Positions 44,547-54,336 of a stretch of 64,000 nt of DNA are shown piece after piece. A program made the translations under genes and the position numbers. The notes under the pieces were generated by a model. It saw only the letters and a list, made by a program, of their open reading frames with translations. It made no database searches and was not told where the DNA came from. Within the stretch, counting starts at the first letter, position 1. Each line of letters opens with the position of its first letter. Origin of the DNA: Sphingomonas immobilis (lineage in GTDB: Bacteria; Pseudomonadota; Alphaproteobacteria; Sphingomonadales; Sphingomonadaceae). The stretch spans positions 62,001 to 126,000 of the forward strand of contig NZ_JAUQSZ010000002.1 in the NCBI RefSeq assembly GCF_030580995.1. The letters are read 5' to 3'.

Positions 44547-44816
44547 ATGAACGTCCACGCGCCCGTCGATACCAGCCTCAGCCTCGCAGCGCTTCCCAAC
44601 GGCCGGCAGGCGACCGTCGCCGGGATCGAGTGGGACCGGCTCAGCATTCCCGAAGGCCGCCGCCTGCGCGAACTCGGCTTCGACGAGGGTGTCGGCGTCG
44701 AGGTGCTGCACCGCGCGTCAATCGGCAAGGGGCCGATCGCGGTACGGATTGGCCGCATGATCGTCGCGCTCCGCCGCAACGTCGCCGCCACGATCCACGT
44801 CTCGCTCGCCGCCTGA
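44547..44816 (+). CDS. feoA: FeoA, ferrous iron transport accessory protein
   Basis: An 89-residue SH3-like protein (SLAALPNGRQATVAGI, RRLRELGFDEGVGVEVLH, GPIAVRIGRMIVALRRNVAATIHV) that works with FeoB in Fe(II) uptake. The ATG at 44547 was used; a TTG at 44529 would overlap the putative Fur box. The feoB gene begins four bases after its stop. Confidence 0.93.
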   Translation: MNVHAPVDTSLSLAALPNGRQATVAGIEWDRLSIPEGRRLRELGFDEGVGVEVLHRASIGKGPIAVRIGRMIVALRRNVAATIHVSLAA

Positions 44817-44820
44817 CGCG

Positions 44821-46683
44821 ATGAACGCAGCCCCTCTGGTGGCGCTGGTCGGCAATCCCAATGCCGGTAAAAGCGCGCTGTTCAACGCCCTCACCGGCGC
44901 GCGGCAGAAGGTCGGCAATTATCCCGGCGTCACCGTGGAGCGCAAATCGGGCCGCCTCGTCCTCGACGACGGCCGCCCGGTCGAACTGGTCGATCTGCCC
45001 GGCACCTACAGCCTCGAACCCTCCAGCCCCGACGAGCGCGTCACGCGCGATTTCGTCACCGGGCGTCAGGCCGGCGAGCGCCTGCCCGACGCGATCGTCA
45101 TCGTCCTCGATGCGTCAAACCTCGACAATCACCTGCGCTTCGCCCTGCAGCTCATTGCGCTCGGCCTGCCTGTCGTCATCGCGCTCAATATGTTCGACCT
45201 TGCCGAACGCGACGGGCTGAAGCTCGACCCGCAAGTGCTGACGCGCGAACTCGGCGTCCCCGTCGTGCCCACCGTGGCGGTGCGCCGCCGCGGGCTGGAG
45301 GATCTCAAGCAGCAGCTCTCCGGCATCCTCGAACACGGCGCCGCCATTCCCCTGCGCGCGAGCGACGGCGTGCCCGAGGATATCGTCACGCTGCAACGCC
45401 GTGCCCGCCAGCTCGCCCAGCGCGCCACCGTCTCGGAAGCGCCGACGCGCCGCTGGGGCCATGCGCTCGATTCGATTGCGCTGCATCCCGTGTTCGGCGT
45501 CATCCTGCTGTTCGCGATCCTGTTCGTGATGTTCCAGGCGGTGTTCACCTGGGCGACCGTCCCCGCCGATGCGATCGATACCGGCTTCCTCGCGCTCGAA
45601 CAGTGGATCAAGGGCCTGATGCCCGATTCGATCCTGCGCTCGCTGCTCACCGACGGCGTCATCGCCGGCGTCGGCGCGGTGGTCGTTTTCCTGCCGCAGA
45701 TCCTGATCCTGTTCGCCTTCATCCTCGTGCTGGAGGCGAGCGGATACATGGTCCGCGCCGCCTTCCTGATGGACCGGATGATGGCGAGCGTCGGCCTGTC
45801 GGGCCGCGCCTTCATTCCGCTGCTCTCCAGCTTCGCCTGCGCCGTGCCCGGCATCATGTCGACGCGCACGATCGAGGATGAGAAGGACCGGCTCACCACC
45901 ATCCTGATCGCGCCGCTGATGACCTGTTCGGCGCGGCTGCCGGTCTACACGCTCGTCATCGGTGCCTTCATCCCCAACCGCGCGGTGCTGCCCTTCGTCG
46001 GTTTGCAGGGCCTCGTCATGTTCGGCCTCTACGTGATGGGCGTGGTCGGCGCGTTCTTCGTCGCGCTCGTCCTGCGCAACACCGTCACCAAAGGCGCGTC
46101 GTCGGGCTTTATGATGGAGATGCCGAAATATCAGCTCCCCAACGTGCGCGACGTCGCACTCGGGCTGCTCGGCCGTACCGAGATTTTCCTGCGCCGCGCC
46201 GGCACAATCATCGCCACCACCACGATCATCCTCTGGGCGTTGCTCACTTTCCCGCAGGTGCCGGCGGGGTCGAAGGTCAGCCAGGTCAATTATTCGATCG
46301 CCGGGCGCATCGCCAACACGATCGAGCCTGTCTTTCGCCCGATCGGCTTCAACCGCGACATCGCGCTCGCGCTGATCCCGGCAATGGCCGCGCGCGAGAT
46401 CGCGGTGGCGGCGATCGGCACGGTCTATGCCATCGACGATCCCGAAAGCGACCAGGGCGGCAAGAAAATGGTCGAGAACCTGCGCGGCCGCTGGAGCCTG
46501 CCGACCGCGCTCGCCTTCCTGATGTGGTTCGTGTTCGCGCCGCAATGCATCTCGACCATCGCCGTCACCCGACGCGAAACGAATGGATGGAAATGGCCCG
46601 CCTTCATGGTCGGCTACCTGTTCGCACTGGCATATGTCAGCGCGGGAGCTACATGCTGGGCGGCAACGGCACTCGGTTTGTAG
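44821..46683 (+). CDS. feoB: FeoB ferrous iron transporter
   Basis: A 620-residue inner-membrane Fe(II) transporter. An N-terminal G-protein domain has G1 at 11-18 (GNPNAGKS), G3 DLPGTY and G4 as NMFD; the C-terminal half holds Gate motifs with [11 protein letters not shown] and [11 protein letters not shown], including the conserved cysteines. It is shorter than the E. coli protein (about 770) but the usual size for alphaproteobacteria. The next gene, ssb, starts 12 bases after its stop. Confidence 0.96.
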   Translation: MNAAPLVALVGNPNAGKSALFNALTGARQKVGNYPGVTVERKSGRLVLDDGRPVELVDLPGTYSLEPSSPDERVTRDFVTGRQAGERLPDAIVIVLDASNLDNHLRFALQLIALGLPVVIALNMFDLAERDGLKLDPQVLTRELGVPVVPTVAVRRRGLEDLKQQLSGILEHGAAIPLRASDGVPEDIVTLQRRARQLAQRATVSEAPTRRWGHALDSIALHPVFGVILLFAILFVMFQAVFTWATVPADAIDTGFLALEQWIKGLMPDSILRSLLTDGVIAGVGAVVVFLPQILILFAFILVLEASGYMVRAAFLMDRMMASVGLSGRAFIPLLSSFACAVPGIMSTRTIEDEKDRLTTILIAPLMTCSARLPVYTLVIGAFIPNRAVLPFVGLQGLVMFGLYVMGVVGAFFVALVLRNTVTKGASSGFMMEMPKYQLPNVRDVALGLLGRTEIFLRRAGTIIATTTIILWALLTFPQVPAGSKVSQVNYSIAGRIANTIEPVFRPIGFNRDIALALIPAMAAREIAVAAIGTVYAIDDPESDQGGKKMVENLRGRWSLPTALAFLMWFVFAPQCISTIAVTRRETNGWKWPAFMVGYLFALAYVSAGATCWAATALGL

Positions 46684-46694
46684 AAAGCGAAAAT

Positions 46695-47240
46695 ATGGCG
46701 GGCAGCGTCAACAAGGTCATCATCGTCGGCAATCTCGGCCGCGACCCGGAGAGCAAATCCTTCCAGAACGGCGGCAAGGTCGTGAACCTGCGCATCGCCA
46801 CGTCGGAAAACTGGAAGGACAAGAACACCGGCGAGCGCAAGGAAAAGACCGAATGGCATTCGGTCGCGATCTTCAACGAAGGGATCGCCAACGTCGCCGA
46901 ACGCTATCTGAAGAAGGGCAGCAAGGTCTATATCGAGGGCGCGCTGCAGACCCGTAAGTGGCAGGATGCCCAAGGGCAGGATCGCTATTCGACCGAGATC
47001 GTGCTGCAGGGCTTCAACAGCGTCCTGACGATGCTCGATGGCGCGCCCGGCGGCGGTGGCGGCGGCGGCGCGGTACGCGACGATTTCGGCGGGAACGAGG
47101 ATTTCTCCGGCGGCAGCTTCGGCGGCGGTGGCCGCAGCAGCGGTGGCGGCTACGGCGGCGGCCGCCCGAGCGCCCCTGCCGGCGGCGGCGGCCAGCGCGG
47201 CGGCTTCTCGGACGATCTGGATGACGACGTGCCGTTCTGA
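46695..47240 (+). CDS. ssb: Single-stranded DNA-binding protein
   Basis: A 181-residue SSB that coats single-stranded DNA in replication and repair. The OB-fold occupies residues 1-110 ([52 protein letters not shown]), a Gly/Ser/Arg-rich linker spans 118-170, and the acidic tip DDDVPF that recruits partner proteins ends it. The ATG at 46695 follows feoB closely, with no strong ribosome site, so its own promoter may lie within the end of feoB. Confidence 0.96.
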   Translation: MAGSVNKVIIVGNLGRDPESKSFQNGGKVVNLRIATSENWKDKNTGERKEKTEWHSVAIFNEGIANVAERYLKKGSKVYIEGALQTRKWQDAQGQDRYSTEIVLQGFNSVLTMLDGAPGGGGGGGAVRDDFGGNEDFSGGSFGGGGRSSGGGYGGGRPSAPAGGGGQRGGFSDDLDDDVPF

Positions 47241-47321
47241 TCGCGGATGAGGCGGCCTTGGCCGCCGGTTCGCGTGAGCGGACATCCGCGCTCGGCCGGC
47301 GGACGGGCGTCAGCCCGATCC

Positions 47322-47344
47322 GGCCGACGGCTTCGCCGTCGGCC
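47322..47344. terminator. Hairpin between convergent ssb and metW
   Basis: A perfect nine-base stem, GGCCGACGG (47322-47330) with CCGTCGGCC (47336-47344), closed by CTTCG, which forms a stable UUCG-type loop. It touches the metW stop codon. Other GC-rich stems fill 47245-47320. Likely a two-way terminator. Confidence 0.6.
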
Positions 47345-47931
47345 TAACGCCTGAGAAGAAACACCGCGTGCTCGGCGAACAGATTCGCCATCGCCGACTT
47401 TGCGCGCTGGTCCCCGGCGAGGAACCACGCCCCCTCCACGGTAATCCCCCGCCCCGCCACGAACGCGCGGAAATCGTCGATCGTCACGTGGTGGATATTG
47501 GGCGTGTCGAACCATTGTTCGGGCAGCAGCCGCGTCACCGGCATCCGCCCCCGGCTCAGCAGCGACGCCCGCACCCGCCAATGCGCGAAGTTGGGAAACG
47601 ACACGAACGCGCGCTTGCCGATCCGCAGCAGGTGATCGAGCGCCACGTCCGGCCGCCGCGTCGTCTGCAGCGTCTGGCTGAGGATCGCATAGTCGAAGCT
47701 CGCGTCGGGATATTCCGCCAGGTCCGAATCGGCATCGCCCTGGATCACCGACAGCCCGCGCGACACCGCCGCCGCGACGTTGCCCGCGTCGATCTCCAGC
47801 CCGCGCGCATCCACGCCGCTACGATCGCGCAACGCCGCCATCAGGCTCCCGTCGCCACAGCCGACATCGAGCACGCGCGTGCCCGCCGCCACACTGTCGG
47901 CGATGATCGCGAGATCGGGGCGCAGGCTCAC
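47344..47931 (-). CDS. metW: Methionine biosynthesis protein MetW
   Basis: A 195-residue class I methyltransferase-like protein. The SAM-site motif VLDVGCGDGSLMAAL and SFDYAILSQTLQTTRRPDVALDHLLRIG, with SFPNFAHWRVRASLL, are diagnostic of MetW, which boosts MetX activity in methionine synthesis. It is separated from metX by a GNAT gene; all three overlap by four bases. Confidence 0.95.
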   Translation of the reverse strand: MSLRPDLAIIADSVAAGTRVLDVGCGDGSLMAALRDRSGVDARGLEIDAGNVAAAVSRGLSVIQGDADSDLAEYPDASFDYAILSQTLQTTRRPDVALDHLLRIGKRAFVSFPNFAHWRVRASLLSRGRMPVTRLLPEQWFDTPNIHHVTIDDFRAFVAGRGITVEGAWFLAGDQRAKSAMANLFAEHAVFLLRR

Positions 47932-48359
47932 GACTGCCCCCGCAACCGCGCGGCCGCAGCCGGGTCGATCCGCTCCATGTAATTCTCCGGCCGGATCGGC
48001 GCGTGAAAGCCCAGCGCCTCATACACACCGTGGGCATCGGCGGTGGTCAACGCGATCCGCCGCAGCCCCTGATAGTCGGGATGATCGAGAAACCACTGCA
48101 CCATCCGCCGCCCGAGCCCCTGCCCGCGACCCGCCGCATCGACCCACACGTCGGCGAGCCACCCGAAAGTCGCCTTGTCGCTGATCATCCGCGCATAGCC
48201 GACCTGCTCGCCGCCCTCATACGCCCCAAGGCAATGCGACCCCGCCGCCGCCTTCTCGACCAGGTCACGCGCGATCCCCGGCGACCAGTAGCTCGATGCC
48301 AGCCAGCCATGCACGCGCGCGAAGTCGATCCGGCCAAAATCGTCGGACAGCTCGATCAT
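47928..48359 (-). CDS. GNAT family N-acetyltransferase
   Basis: A 143-residue acetyltransferase with the GNAT core: [22 protein letters not shown], then the acetyl-CoA loop [12 protein letters not shown], and YEALGF at the end. The target is unknown. Both ends overlap neighbours by four bases: its ATG in the metX stop, its stop in the metW start. The larger frame around it is shadow of metX. Confidence 0.9.
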   Translation of the reverse strand: MIELSDDFGRIDFARVHGWLASSYWSPGIARDLVEKAAAGSHCLGAYEGGEQVGYARMISDKATFGWLADVWVDAAGRGQGLGRRMVQWFLDHPDYQGLRRIALTTADAHGVYEALGFHAPIRPENYMERIDPAAAARLRGQS

Positions 48360-49474
48360 GCCCCCGCCCTCAAAAAACCGTCGACCACGCGGTTCATCTC
48401 CGGCGCGTCGAGCAGGAAGGCGTCGTGCCCGAACGGACTGTGCAGCTCGACGAAGCTCACCGGCGCGCCCGCCGCGTTGAGCGCATGCACGATCGCGCGC
48501 GATTCGGGCGTCGGATACAGCCAGTCGGTGTCGAAGCTGACGAGGCAGAAACGCGCCTTGGTCGCGCGAAACGCATTCGCCAGATGCCCGCCATGTTCCT
48601 CGGCGAGATCGAAATAATCCATCGCGCGCGTGATATAGAGGTACGAATTGGCGTCGAACCGATCGACGAAGCTCAAGCCCTGATAGCGCAGATAGCTCTC
48701 GATCTGGAAATCGGCGTCGAAGCCGAAGCTCTTCTGCTCGCGCTTCTGCAGGCGGCGGCCGAACTTCTCGGTCAGCCCCGCCTCGGACATATAGGTGATG
48801 TGCGCCGCCATCCGCGCCACCGCGAGCCCGGCGGAAGGCGCATCGCCCTCCTCGTAATAGTCGCCGCCGCGCCACTTGGGATCGGCCATCACCGCCTGCC
48901 GCCCGACCTCGTGAAAGGCGATGTTCTGCGCGGTATGCCGCGCGGTCGAAGCGATGATCACTGCCGCCCGCACGCGCTCGGGGAAGGTCGCGGGCCAGCT
49001 CAGTGCCTGCATCCCCCCCATCGACCCGCCGACCACCGCCTGCAGCGTGTCGATACCGAGATGGTCGAGCAGCATCGCCTGCGCGCGCACCATGTCGCGG
49101 ATGGTGAGAACCGGAAAGCTCATCCCCCACGGCTGGCCCGTCGCCGGATTGACCGTCGCCGGCCCCGACGATCCCATGCAGCTGCCGATCACGTTCGAAC
49201 AGACGATGAAGTGCCGTGCCGGATCGACCGGTTTCCCCTCCCCCACCATCCGCGTCCACCAGCCGGGCTTGCCCGTCACCGGATGCGGGCTGGCGACATG
49301 GTGATCCCCCGTCAGCGCATGGCAGATCAGCACCGCATTGCTGGCATCGGCATTGAGCGTGCCATAGGTTTCATAAGCGATATCGACCGGCGACAGGAGC
49401 ACCCCGCCGTCGAGCCTGAGCGGCCCCGGCAGAGTGACATGGCGGGCAAGCCCGAAGCGCGCATCGTCGGTCAT
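48356..49474 (-). CDS. metX: Homoserine O-acyltransferase MetX
   Basis: A 372-residue alpha/beta-hydrolase-fold enzyme that acylates homoserine in methionine synthesis, usually with acetyl-CoA in this family, though some MetX proteins use succinyl-CoA. The nucleophile Ser sits in [10 protein letters not shown], preceded by ALTGDHHVA, and the C-terminal GHDAFLLD carries the catalytic His. First gene of metX-GNAT-metW. Confidence 0.95.
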   Translation of the reverse strand: MTDDARFGLARHVTLPGPLRLDGGVLLSPVDIAYETYGTLNADASNAVLICHALTGDHHVASPHPVTGKPGWWTRMVGEGKPVDPARHFIVCSNVIGSCMGSSGPATVNPATGQPWGMSFPVLTIRDMVRAQAMLLDHLGIDTLQAVVGGSMGGMQALSWPATFPERVRAAVIIASTARHTAQNIAFHEVGRQAVMADPKWRGGDYYEEGDAPSAGLAVARMAAHITYMSEAGLTEKFGRRLQKREQKSFGFDADFQIESYLRYQGLSFVDRFDANSYLYITRAMDYFDLAEEHGGHLANAFRATKARFCLVSFDTDWLYPTPESRAIVHALNAAGAPVSFVELHSPFGHDAFLLDAPEMNRVVDGFLRAGA

Positions 49475-49573
49475 GGCCGGCCGCGTTAGGATGGCGACGG
49501 TTTCAACTCAAGGATTTCGGAACAACAGCATCAGCCGAGGCCGTTTCGCCGTGCGCCCGCCTGCGGCGCGAAG

Positions 49574-49643
49574 CCTCTCTGCGCCTCTGCACCCTCTGCG
49601 CGAACCCCCTCTTCTCCGCGCCTTCGCGCCTCCGCGTGAACCC
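49574..49643. repeat. Two tandem degenerate units of a GC-rich dispersed repeat, family E
   Basis: Units at about 49574-49607 and 49608-49643 share the pattern CTC(T/C)GCGCCT...CTC(T/C)GCG(C/T)GAAC. It resembles the CTCCGCGCCTCCGCGTGAAC-like repeat found often in sphingomonad intergenic DNA. It lies just after the stop of the FAD oxidase gene in the 171-base gap before metX. Confidence 0.6.
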
Positions 49644-49645
49644 TT

Positions 49646-51211
49646 CTATCCAAATCTGCGCGCCGGCACGCGCGCAGCGATCACCGTCTGCGCCGCCAAC
49701 CGCCCGGTCTGCGCGCCGCCGTTCATATAGCCCGGATAGGCATCCGACAGATGCTCGCCCGCGAAATGCACCGGCCCCGCGCCGAGCGGCGACGAGGCGA
49801 CGCCGTCGCTCTCGCTCCAGATCAGCCCGCCGAAAGTGGTGAGCTGCCCCGGCCGGAAATTGACATACGCACCCATCGTCATCGGGTCTCCGCACCAGTT
49901 GGTGCGCCGGCCCTCGCGCGTCGCTGCCGCCATGCCGGGTATCGCCCGCTCGACCTGCGCGGCAAAGCGCCTGGCGAGCATATGTCCCGTCTGCCCCGCC
50001 GCATCATTGACCTGCTGCCCGCCCAGGAACCAGGTCCATATGCTCCCCGGCCCCGTGCCGGGCCGGATGCCCGCATCCCAGCCCAGCGCCATCGGCGCCG
50101 CGCGCGTCTCCCACAATTCGCCGCCGCGCCCGACCGACGCCTCCCACGGCCGCGCCGCCATCACCGCCTGCACCTTCTCGCACTTGCCGAGCCCGACCTC
50201 GGCGATGAAGCGCGTCCACAACGGCGGCAGCGCGACGCGGAAATCGATCGCGCGCGTGATCCCCGCAGGCGTCGCCACGATCACGTCCGATGCATCCGTC
50301 GTCCGCCCGTCCGCGAACACCAGCCGCACGCCGCCGCCGAAAGGGTCGATCCGCGCGACCTTGGCGCCAGTCGTGATGCGGTTCCGCAACCTCTCCGCCA
50401 TCGCGTCGATCAGCGCGCCGCTGCCGCCCGCGATCAGATAGCGTTCGTCGCTGTTGCTCAGCACCTCGACGCGGCGCCCGTCGACCGAGGGCAGATTGAA
50501 CACCAGTTCGATCGCAGAGGCCTCGTCCGGCTCGCAGCCATATTCGGTGCGCGCGGTCTGCTCCATCAGCGCGCGCACCCACGGCGCGGGCATCAGCCGC
50601 GCATGCTTGTCGAGATAGCCGGTGAACGACATCGCATCCAGTTCCGCCGCGATGGCCGCATAATCCTTGTCCAGCCGCTGCGAATCCGCATCGATCTGCG
50701 CGGCGATTCCGCGCAGCCCGGCCACCAGCCGCGCATCCGGCAACGCCTTGCCCCCGGCCAGGATCATGGTGCGATGCGCGCCCGCCTTGCGATCGATCAG
50801 CGCGATGCCGAACGCCTTGGTCAGCGCGTGCATGTCGGCATGGTCGTCGTTGACGAGCTGCCCGCCCATCTCGATCGCCGGTGCCTTCGCCGGCCGCGCG
50901 GTCCATATCCGCCCGCCCATCCGCGGCCGCGCTTCGTAGAGCCGCGCGTCGATCCCCGCCTGCGTCAACGTCCAGAGTGCCGAGAGGCCCGCGATCCCGC
51001 CGCCGACGATCGCCACCGGACCCGGCGCGATCCCCTGCCCGCGCGCTTTGCGTGGCAGCGCCGCAGCGACGCCCGCCGCGCCCAGCGCCGTCAGCACCGC
51101 GCGCCGCGTCGCCCCCGGTGCCCCCACGACCGGCATGGCGTCACCGTTCGCTGCGAGGTTGAGCCGCCGCGCCGCCGCCAGCGCATCCCAGATGATCCCG
51201 CCGCCCCGCAT
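49646..51211 (-). CDS. FAD-dependent flavin monoamine oxidase family protein with Tat signal
   Basis: A 521-residue oxidase. The FAD-binding GGGIAGL is at 70-76, followed by YEARPRMGGRIW; the C-terminal FAD motif is in GPVHFAGEHLSDAYPGYMNGG. An N-terminal twin-arginine signal (Arg36-Arg37, ATRRAVLTALGAAGVAAALP) suggests export as a folded protein. The ATG at 51211 has GAGGGG upstream; the ATG at 51136 would place the RR nearer the N-terminus and is a good alternative. Substrate (an amine or other) is unknown. Confidence 0.83.
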   Translation of the reverse strand: MRGGGIIWDALAAARRLNLAANGDAMPVVGAPGATRRAVLTALGAAGVAAALPRKARGQGIAPGPVAIVGGGIAGLSALWTLTQAGIDARLYEARPRMGGRIWTARPAKAPAIEMGGQLVNDDHADMHALTKAFGIALIDRKAGAHRTMILAGGKALPDARLVAGLRGIAAQIDADSQRLDKDYAAIAAELDAMSFTGYLDKHARLMPAPWVRALMEQTARTEYGCEPDEASAIELVFNLPSVDGRRVEVLSNSDERYLIAGGSGALIDAMAERLRNRITTGAKVARIDPFGGGVRLVFADGRTTDASDVIVATPAGITRAIDFRVALPPLWTRFIAEVGLGKCEKVQAVMAARPWEASVGRGGELWETRAAPMALGWDAGIRPGTGPGSIWTWFLGGQQVNDAAGQTGHMLARRFAAQVERAIPGMAAATREGRRTNWCGDPMTMGAYVNFRPGQLTTFGGLIWSESDGVASSPLGAGPVHFAGEHLSDAYPGYMNGGAQTGRLAAQTVIAARVPARRFG

Positions 51212-51308
51212 CGATACCGCCCCTCGATGGCCCCCGATCAGCTAGTGTAGCATCCACGCAACGCCGCGCCAGCTTGCGTTGCGCGGGCGCTTGGGGCACC
51301 GCGCGCCG

Positions 51309-52217
51309 ATGCTTCCCTTCGCGCGCGTCACCATCATCGGCATCGGCCTGATCGGCTCCTCGATCGCGCGCGCGGTGCGTGCGTCGATGCCAGGCGCGCG
51401 GCTGACCGGATACGACGCTGATGCCGACGTCCGCGAAACCGCGACGCGCATCCAATTGTTCGACGACGTCACCGACACGCCGGGCGCGAGCGTGATCGAC
51501 GCCGATCTCGTCATATTCTGCGTGCCGGTGGGCGCGATGGGCGACGCGGCGGCGGCGATCGCAGAGGATCTGCCCGCCGACGCGATCGTCAGCGACGTGG
51601 GCTCGTGCAAGGCCGATGTCGTCCGCGCGCTGACCGAGGCGCTGCCCGGCGCGACGATCATCCCCGCTCACCCCGTCGCCGGCACCGAGAACAGCGGCCC
51701 GGAAAGCGGCTTCGCGAGCCTGTTCCATGGCCGCTGGTGCATCGTCACCCCGCCCGAGGGCGCCCCCGATTTTGCGGTGGCGCGCGTCAGCGAATTCTGG
51801 CGGCGGCTGGGTGCCGAGGTCGAGACGATGGCGCCCGATCATCACGACCGCGTCCTTGCCATCACCAGCCACCTGCCGCACCTCATCGCCTACACCATCG
51901 TGGGCACCGCGTCGGACATGGAGGAAGTCACTCAGTCCGAGGTCATCAAATTCTCGGCAGGCGGCTTCCGCGACTTCACCCGCATCGCCGCTTCCGATCC
52001 CACGATGTGGCGCGACGTGTTCCTCGCCAATCGCGAGGCGGTGCTCGACATGCTGCAACGCTTCTCGGAGGATCTCTCGGCGCTGCAGCGCGCGATCCGA
52101 TGGGGCAAGGGCGACGAATTGTTCGACCTCTTCACCCGCACCCGCGCCGTCCGCCGCTCGATCATCGACCAGGGCCAGGACGATCCCGCCCCGGACTTCG
52201 GCCGCACGCACGAATAG
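51309..52217 (+). CDS. Prephenate/arogenate dehydrogenase (TyrC-like)
   Basis: A 302-residue enzyme of tyrosine synthesis that oxidises prephenate or arogenate. The N-terminal Rossmann motif is GIGLIGSS (11-18); HPVAGTENSGPESGFASLF, HDRVLAITSHLPHLIAYTI and the helical dimerisation domain FRDFTRIAASDPTMWRDVF follow, as in the Zymomonas cyclohexadienyl dehydrogenase, given in parts. The ATG at 51309 is used; the longer frame is unlikely. Convergent with the acyltransferase gene, with four bases between stops. Confidence 0.93.
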   Translation: MLPFARVTIIGIGLIGSSIARAVRASMPGARLTGYDADADVRETATRIQLFDDVTDTPGASVIDADLVIFCVPVGAMGDAAAAIAEDLPADAIVSDVGSCKADVVRALTEALPGATIIPAHPVAGTENSGPESGFASLFHGRWCIVTPPEGAPDFAVARVSEFWRRLGAEVETMAPDHHDRVLAITSHLPHLIAYTIVGTASDMEEVTQSEVIKFSAGGFRDFTRIAASDPTMWRDVFLANREAVLDMLQRFSEDLSALQRAIRWGKGDELFDLFTRTRAVRRSIIDQGQDDPAPDFGRTHE

Positions 52218-52220
52218 GTA

Positions 52221-52910
52221 TCAGCTTTCGAGCGCGTTTATCGCCGCATGCACCTTCGCCTCGGCCTCCTTGCGCGGCAGGCCCGGCGGAATCGTCTCGC
52301 CGAAGCGGAACGTCACCACGCCCGGCCGCTTCAGCCCCTTGCGCGGCCACACCACACCGCTGTCGAGCGCGACCGGCACGACCGGCACTTTCAGCAACTG
52401 ATAGAGCCCCGCGAAGCCGGACTTGAGCGGCGGCTGCTCGCCCGGGGCGACGCGCGTTCCTTCCGGGAAGAACAGGATCGAGCGACCTTCGCCCAGCTCG
52501 TCTTGCGCATCGCGCAGCATCTGCCGCAGCGCCCCCGCCGAAGCCCCGCGATCGATCACGATCACGCCGTAGCGCCGCGCCGCCCATCCCCAGACCGGGA
52601 TCGCGGCGAGTTCCTGCTTCATCACCACCGCCGGCCGGCCGAGCAGCCGCGCCAGCTCCATCGTCTCGAACATCGCCTGGTGCTTGGCGGCATAGAGCAC
52701 CGGCGCACCCTGCGGCACATGCCCCTCGACGCGGACATGGATGCCCAGGATCGCCCGCGTCGCCCAGCCATGCAGCCACACCCACGCGCCGGCATAAGCG
52801 ATCATCGCGCGCTTGCCGAACAGCGCCGCCAGCGGCGACACCAGCACCATCGGCACCGATCCGCCGTAGAATACGATCCAGAACAGCAGGTTGCGCAGGA
52901 AGATCACCAC
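52221..52910 (-). CDS. Lysophospholipid acyltransferase (PlsC family)
   Basis: A 229-residue membrane acyltransferase, probably making phosphatidic acid from lysophosphatidic acid. The N-terminal helix is hydrophobic; the acyltransferase site is KHQAMFETMEL (usual form NHQSxxD, so the catalytic His is kept but Asp is replaced by Glu) and the substrate motif is FPEGTR. The start is GTG at 52910 or 52907, the latter overlapping the YdcF stop as GTGA. Confidence 0.88.
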   Translation of the reverse strand: MVIFLRNLLFWIVFYGGSVPMVLVSPLAALFGKRAMIAYAGAWVWLHGWATRAILGIHVRVEGHVPQGAPVLYAAKHQAMFETMELARLLGRPAVVMKQELAAIPVWGWAARRYGVIVIDRGASAGALRQMLRDAQDELGEGRSILFFPEGTRVAPGEQPPLKSGFAGLYQLLKVPVVPVALDSGVVWPRKGLKRPGVVTFRFGETIPPGLPRKEAEAKVHAAINALES

Positions 52911-53446
52911 AGTCCGCCCGACAGGATCGCCACGCGCCGCACGATCAGCTTGTTGTATTCGCTCAGCAGGGTCAGGAACTTGGGCCGGGTCGCAACGCCG
53001 TCGCCCACCACCGTAACATCGCTGCCGAGCGCATTGACCAGCTCCAGCCGCGCGCGCGCCAGATGCCAGTCGGATGTCACCAGCCGCACCGACTTATAAC
53101 CATGTTCCTTCAGCCACGCCGCCGTCTCGTCGGCGTTGGAGCGCGTATCGACCGCGTCGTGGCCGAGATCGACGCAGCACGCGAACACCTTGGAATAACC
53201 GCGATATTGCGCGGCAAGCTCGGCGGGCCGCACCGCCGGGGCCACGCCCGTCACCAGCATGCGCTTGGCGGCGTGCTGCGCGATCAGCTTCAGCCCGCGG
53301 TCGATCCGCCCCGCGCCGCCGGTCGGCACGACGATCGCGTCGGTCTCGGCCCCTTCGAGCGGCCCCGGCATCGTCGCCACGAAAATGCCGAATCCCCCCG
53401 CCCACAGCACCACGAGCAGGATCACGAGGCGAAGGATGAACCTCAC
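52904..53446 (-). CDS. YdcF family (DUF218) protein
   Basis: A 180-residue protein with one N-terminal helix (FILRLVILLVVLWAGGFGIFVATM) and a DUF218 domain: DAIVVPTGGAGRIDRGLKL, MLVTGVAP, and TSDWHLARARLELVNAL. Members such as SanA and YdcF act in envelope biology, but the reaction is unknown. It overlaps ftsX by four bases, and the plsC-like gene overlaps its stop. Confidence 0.88.
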   Translation of the reverse strand: MRFILRLVILLVVLWAGGFGIFVATMPGPLEGAETDAIVVPTGGAGRIDRGLKLIAQHAAKRMLVTGVAPAVRPAELAAQYRGYSKVFACCVDLGHDAVDTRSNADETAAWLKEHGYKSVRLVTSDWHLARARLELVNALGSDVTVVGDGVATRPKFLTLLSEYNKLIVRRVAILSGGLW

Positions 53447-54336
53447 AGGATGCGCCTGAGCGCGCCGAGCACCGCGAACCGCGCCGCCAGGGTCGCCAGC
53501 AGCGCAAAGGCGATCGGCAGCATCGCCAGCACCGCCCAGTCGCGCACCCCCAGCGCCAGCCCGCCGATCAGGTCCGAACCGAGCGCGGCGAGCTGATAGC
53601 CCATCGTCACCACCACGATCGCCGCCAGCACCGCGCCGATCGCCCCGCCGAAGATCGTGTCGAGCGCGATCCGCCGCTGGAACAGCCGCGCGAGCTGCAT
53701 GTCGGTCGATCCCAGCATGTGCAGCACCTCGATCGTCTCGCGGTGCGTTTCAAGGCTGGCGCGCGCGGCGAGGATCACCACCGCCGCGGTCGCCGCCGCC
53801 ATCAGCGCGACGAGCGCCGCCGCCAGCCAGGTGACGAGCCCCATGAAGCTGCTCACCGGCGACATCCAGCTTTCGTGCCGGTCGATCCGTGCCGAGGGTG
53901 CCGCCGCGCGCGCGATCGCCGCCACCTTCGCCACCACCGCATCGCTGCCATTGTTGAGGTCGACGTCGACCATCGCCGGGATCGGCAATTCGGGATCGGC
54001 GCCGTCCGCGCCCAGCCACGGGCGCAACAGCGCGCTCAGCTCGGCGCGGTCGACCGCGTTGATCTGGCGCACATCCGGCGATGCGCGCAGCGCCGCCAGC
54101 ACCTTCTCGGTCTGCACGGCGCGCGCGTCCGCCGCGGGCTCGACGATCTGCACGGTCAGCCGCCCGGCAAGCTGGCGGTTGAGCACGCTCGTCGCCGCCA
54201 GCGTCGCCAGCCCCAGCGCCGCCGCCAGCACGGTCAGGAACAGCATGATCGCCATGATCCAGGTCATGGCGCGCGCGCCGCCCTTCTCGTCGAGCAGACG
54301 GCGATCGGCCGCCGCCGTTACCAGCCGCACGCTCAT
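53443..54336 (-). CDS. ftsX: Cell division protein FtsX
   Basis: A 297-residue membrane partner of FtsE. Four membrane helices are seen (about 28-50, 170-192, 225-245, 265-285) with the large periplasmic loop between the first two, which in E. coli activates murein hydrolases through EnvC. HRETIEVLHMLGSTDMQLARLFQRR is the cytosolic coupling helix, given here in parts. The N-terminus (MSVRLVTAAADRRLL) is basic. It overlaps the ftsE stop by four bases. A LytM-type M23 peptidase is encoded at 3209. Confidence 0.92.
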   Translation of the reverse strand: MSVRLVTAAADRRLLDEKGGARAMTWIMAIMLFLTVLAAALGLATLAATSVLNRQLAGRLTVQIVEPAADARAVQTEKVLAALRASPDVRQINAVDRAELSALLRPWLGADGADPELPIPAMVDVDLNNGSDAVVAKVAAIARAAAPSARIDRHESWMSPVSSFMGLVTWLAAALVALMAAATAAVVILAARASLETHRETIEVLHMLGSTDMQLARLFQRRIALDTIFGGAIGAVLAAIVVVTMGYQLAALGSDLIGGLALGVRDWAVLAMLPIAFALLATLAARFAVLGALRRIL

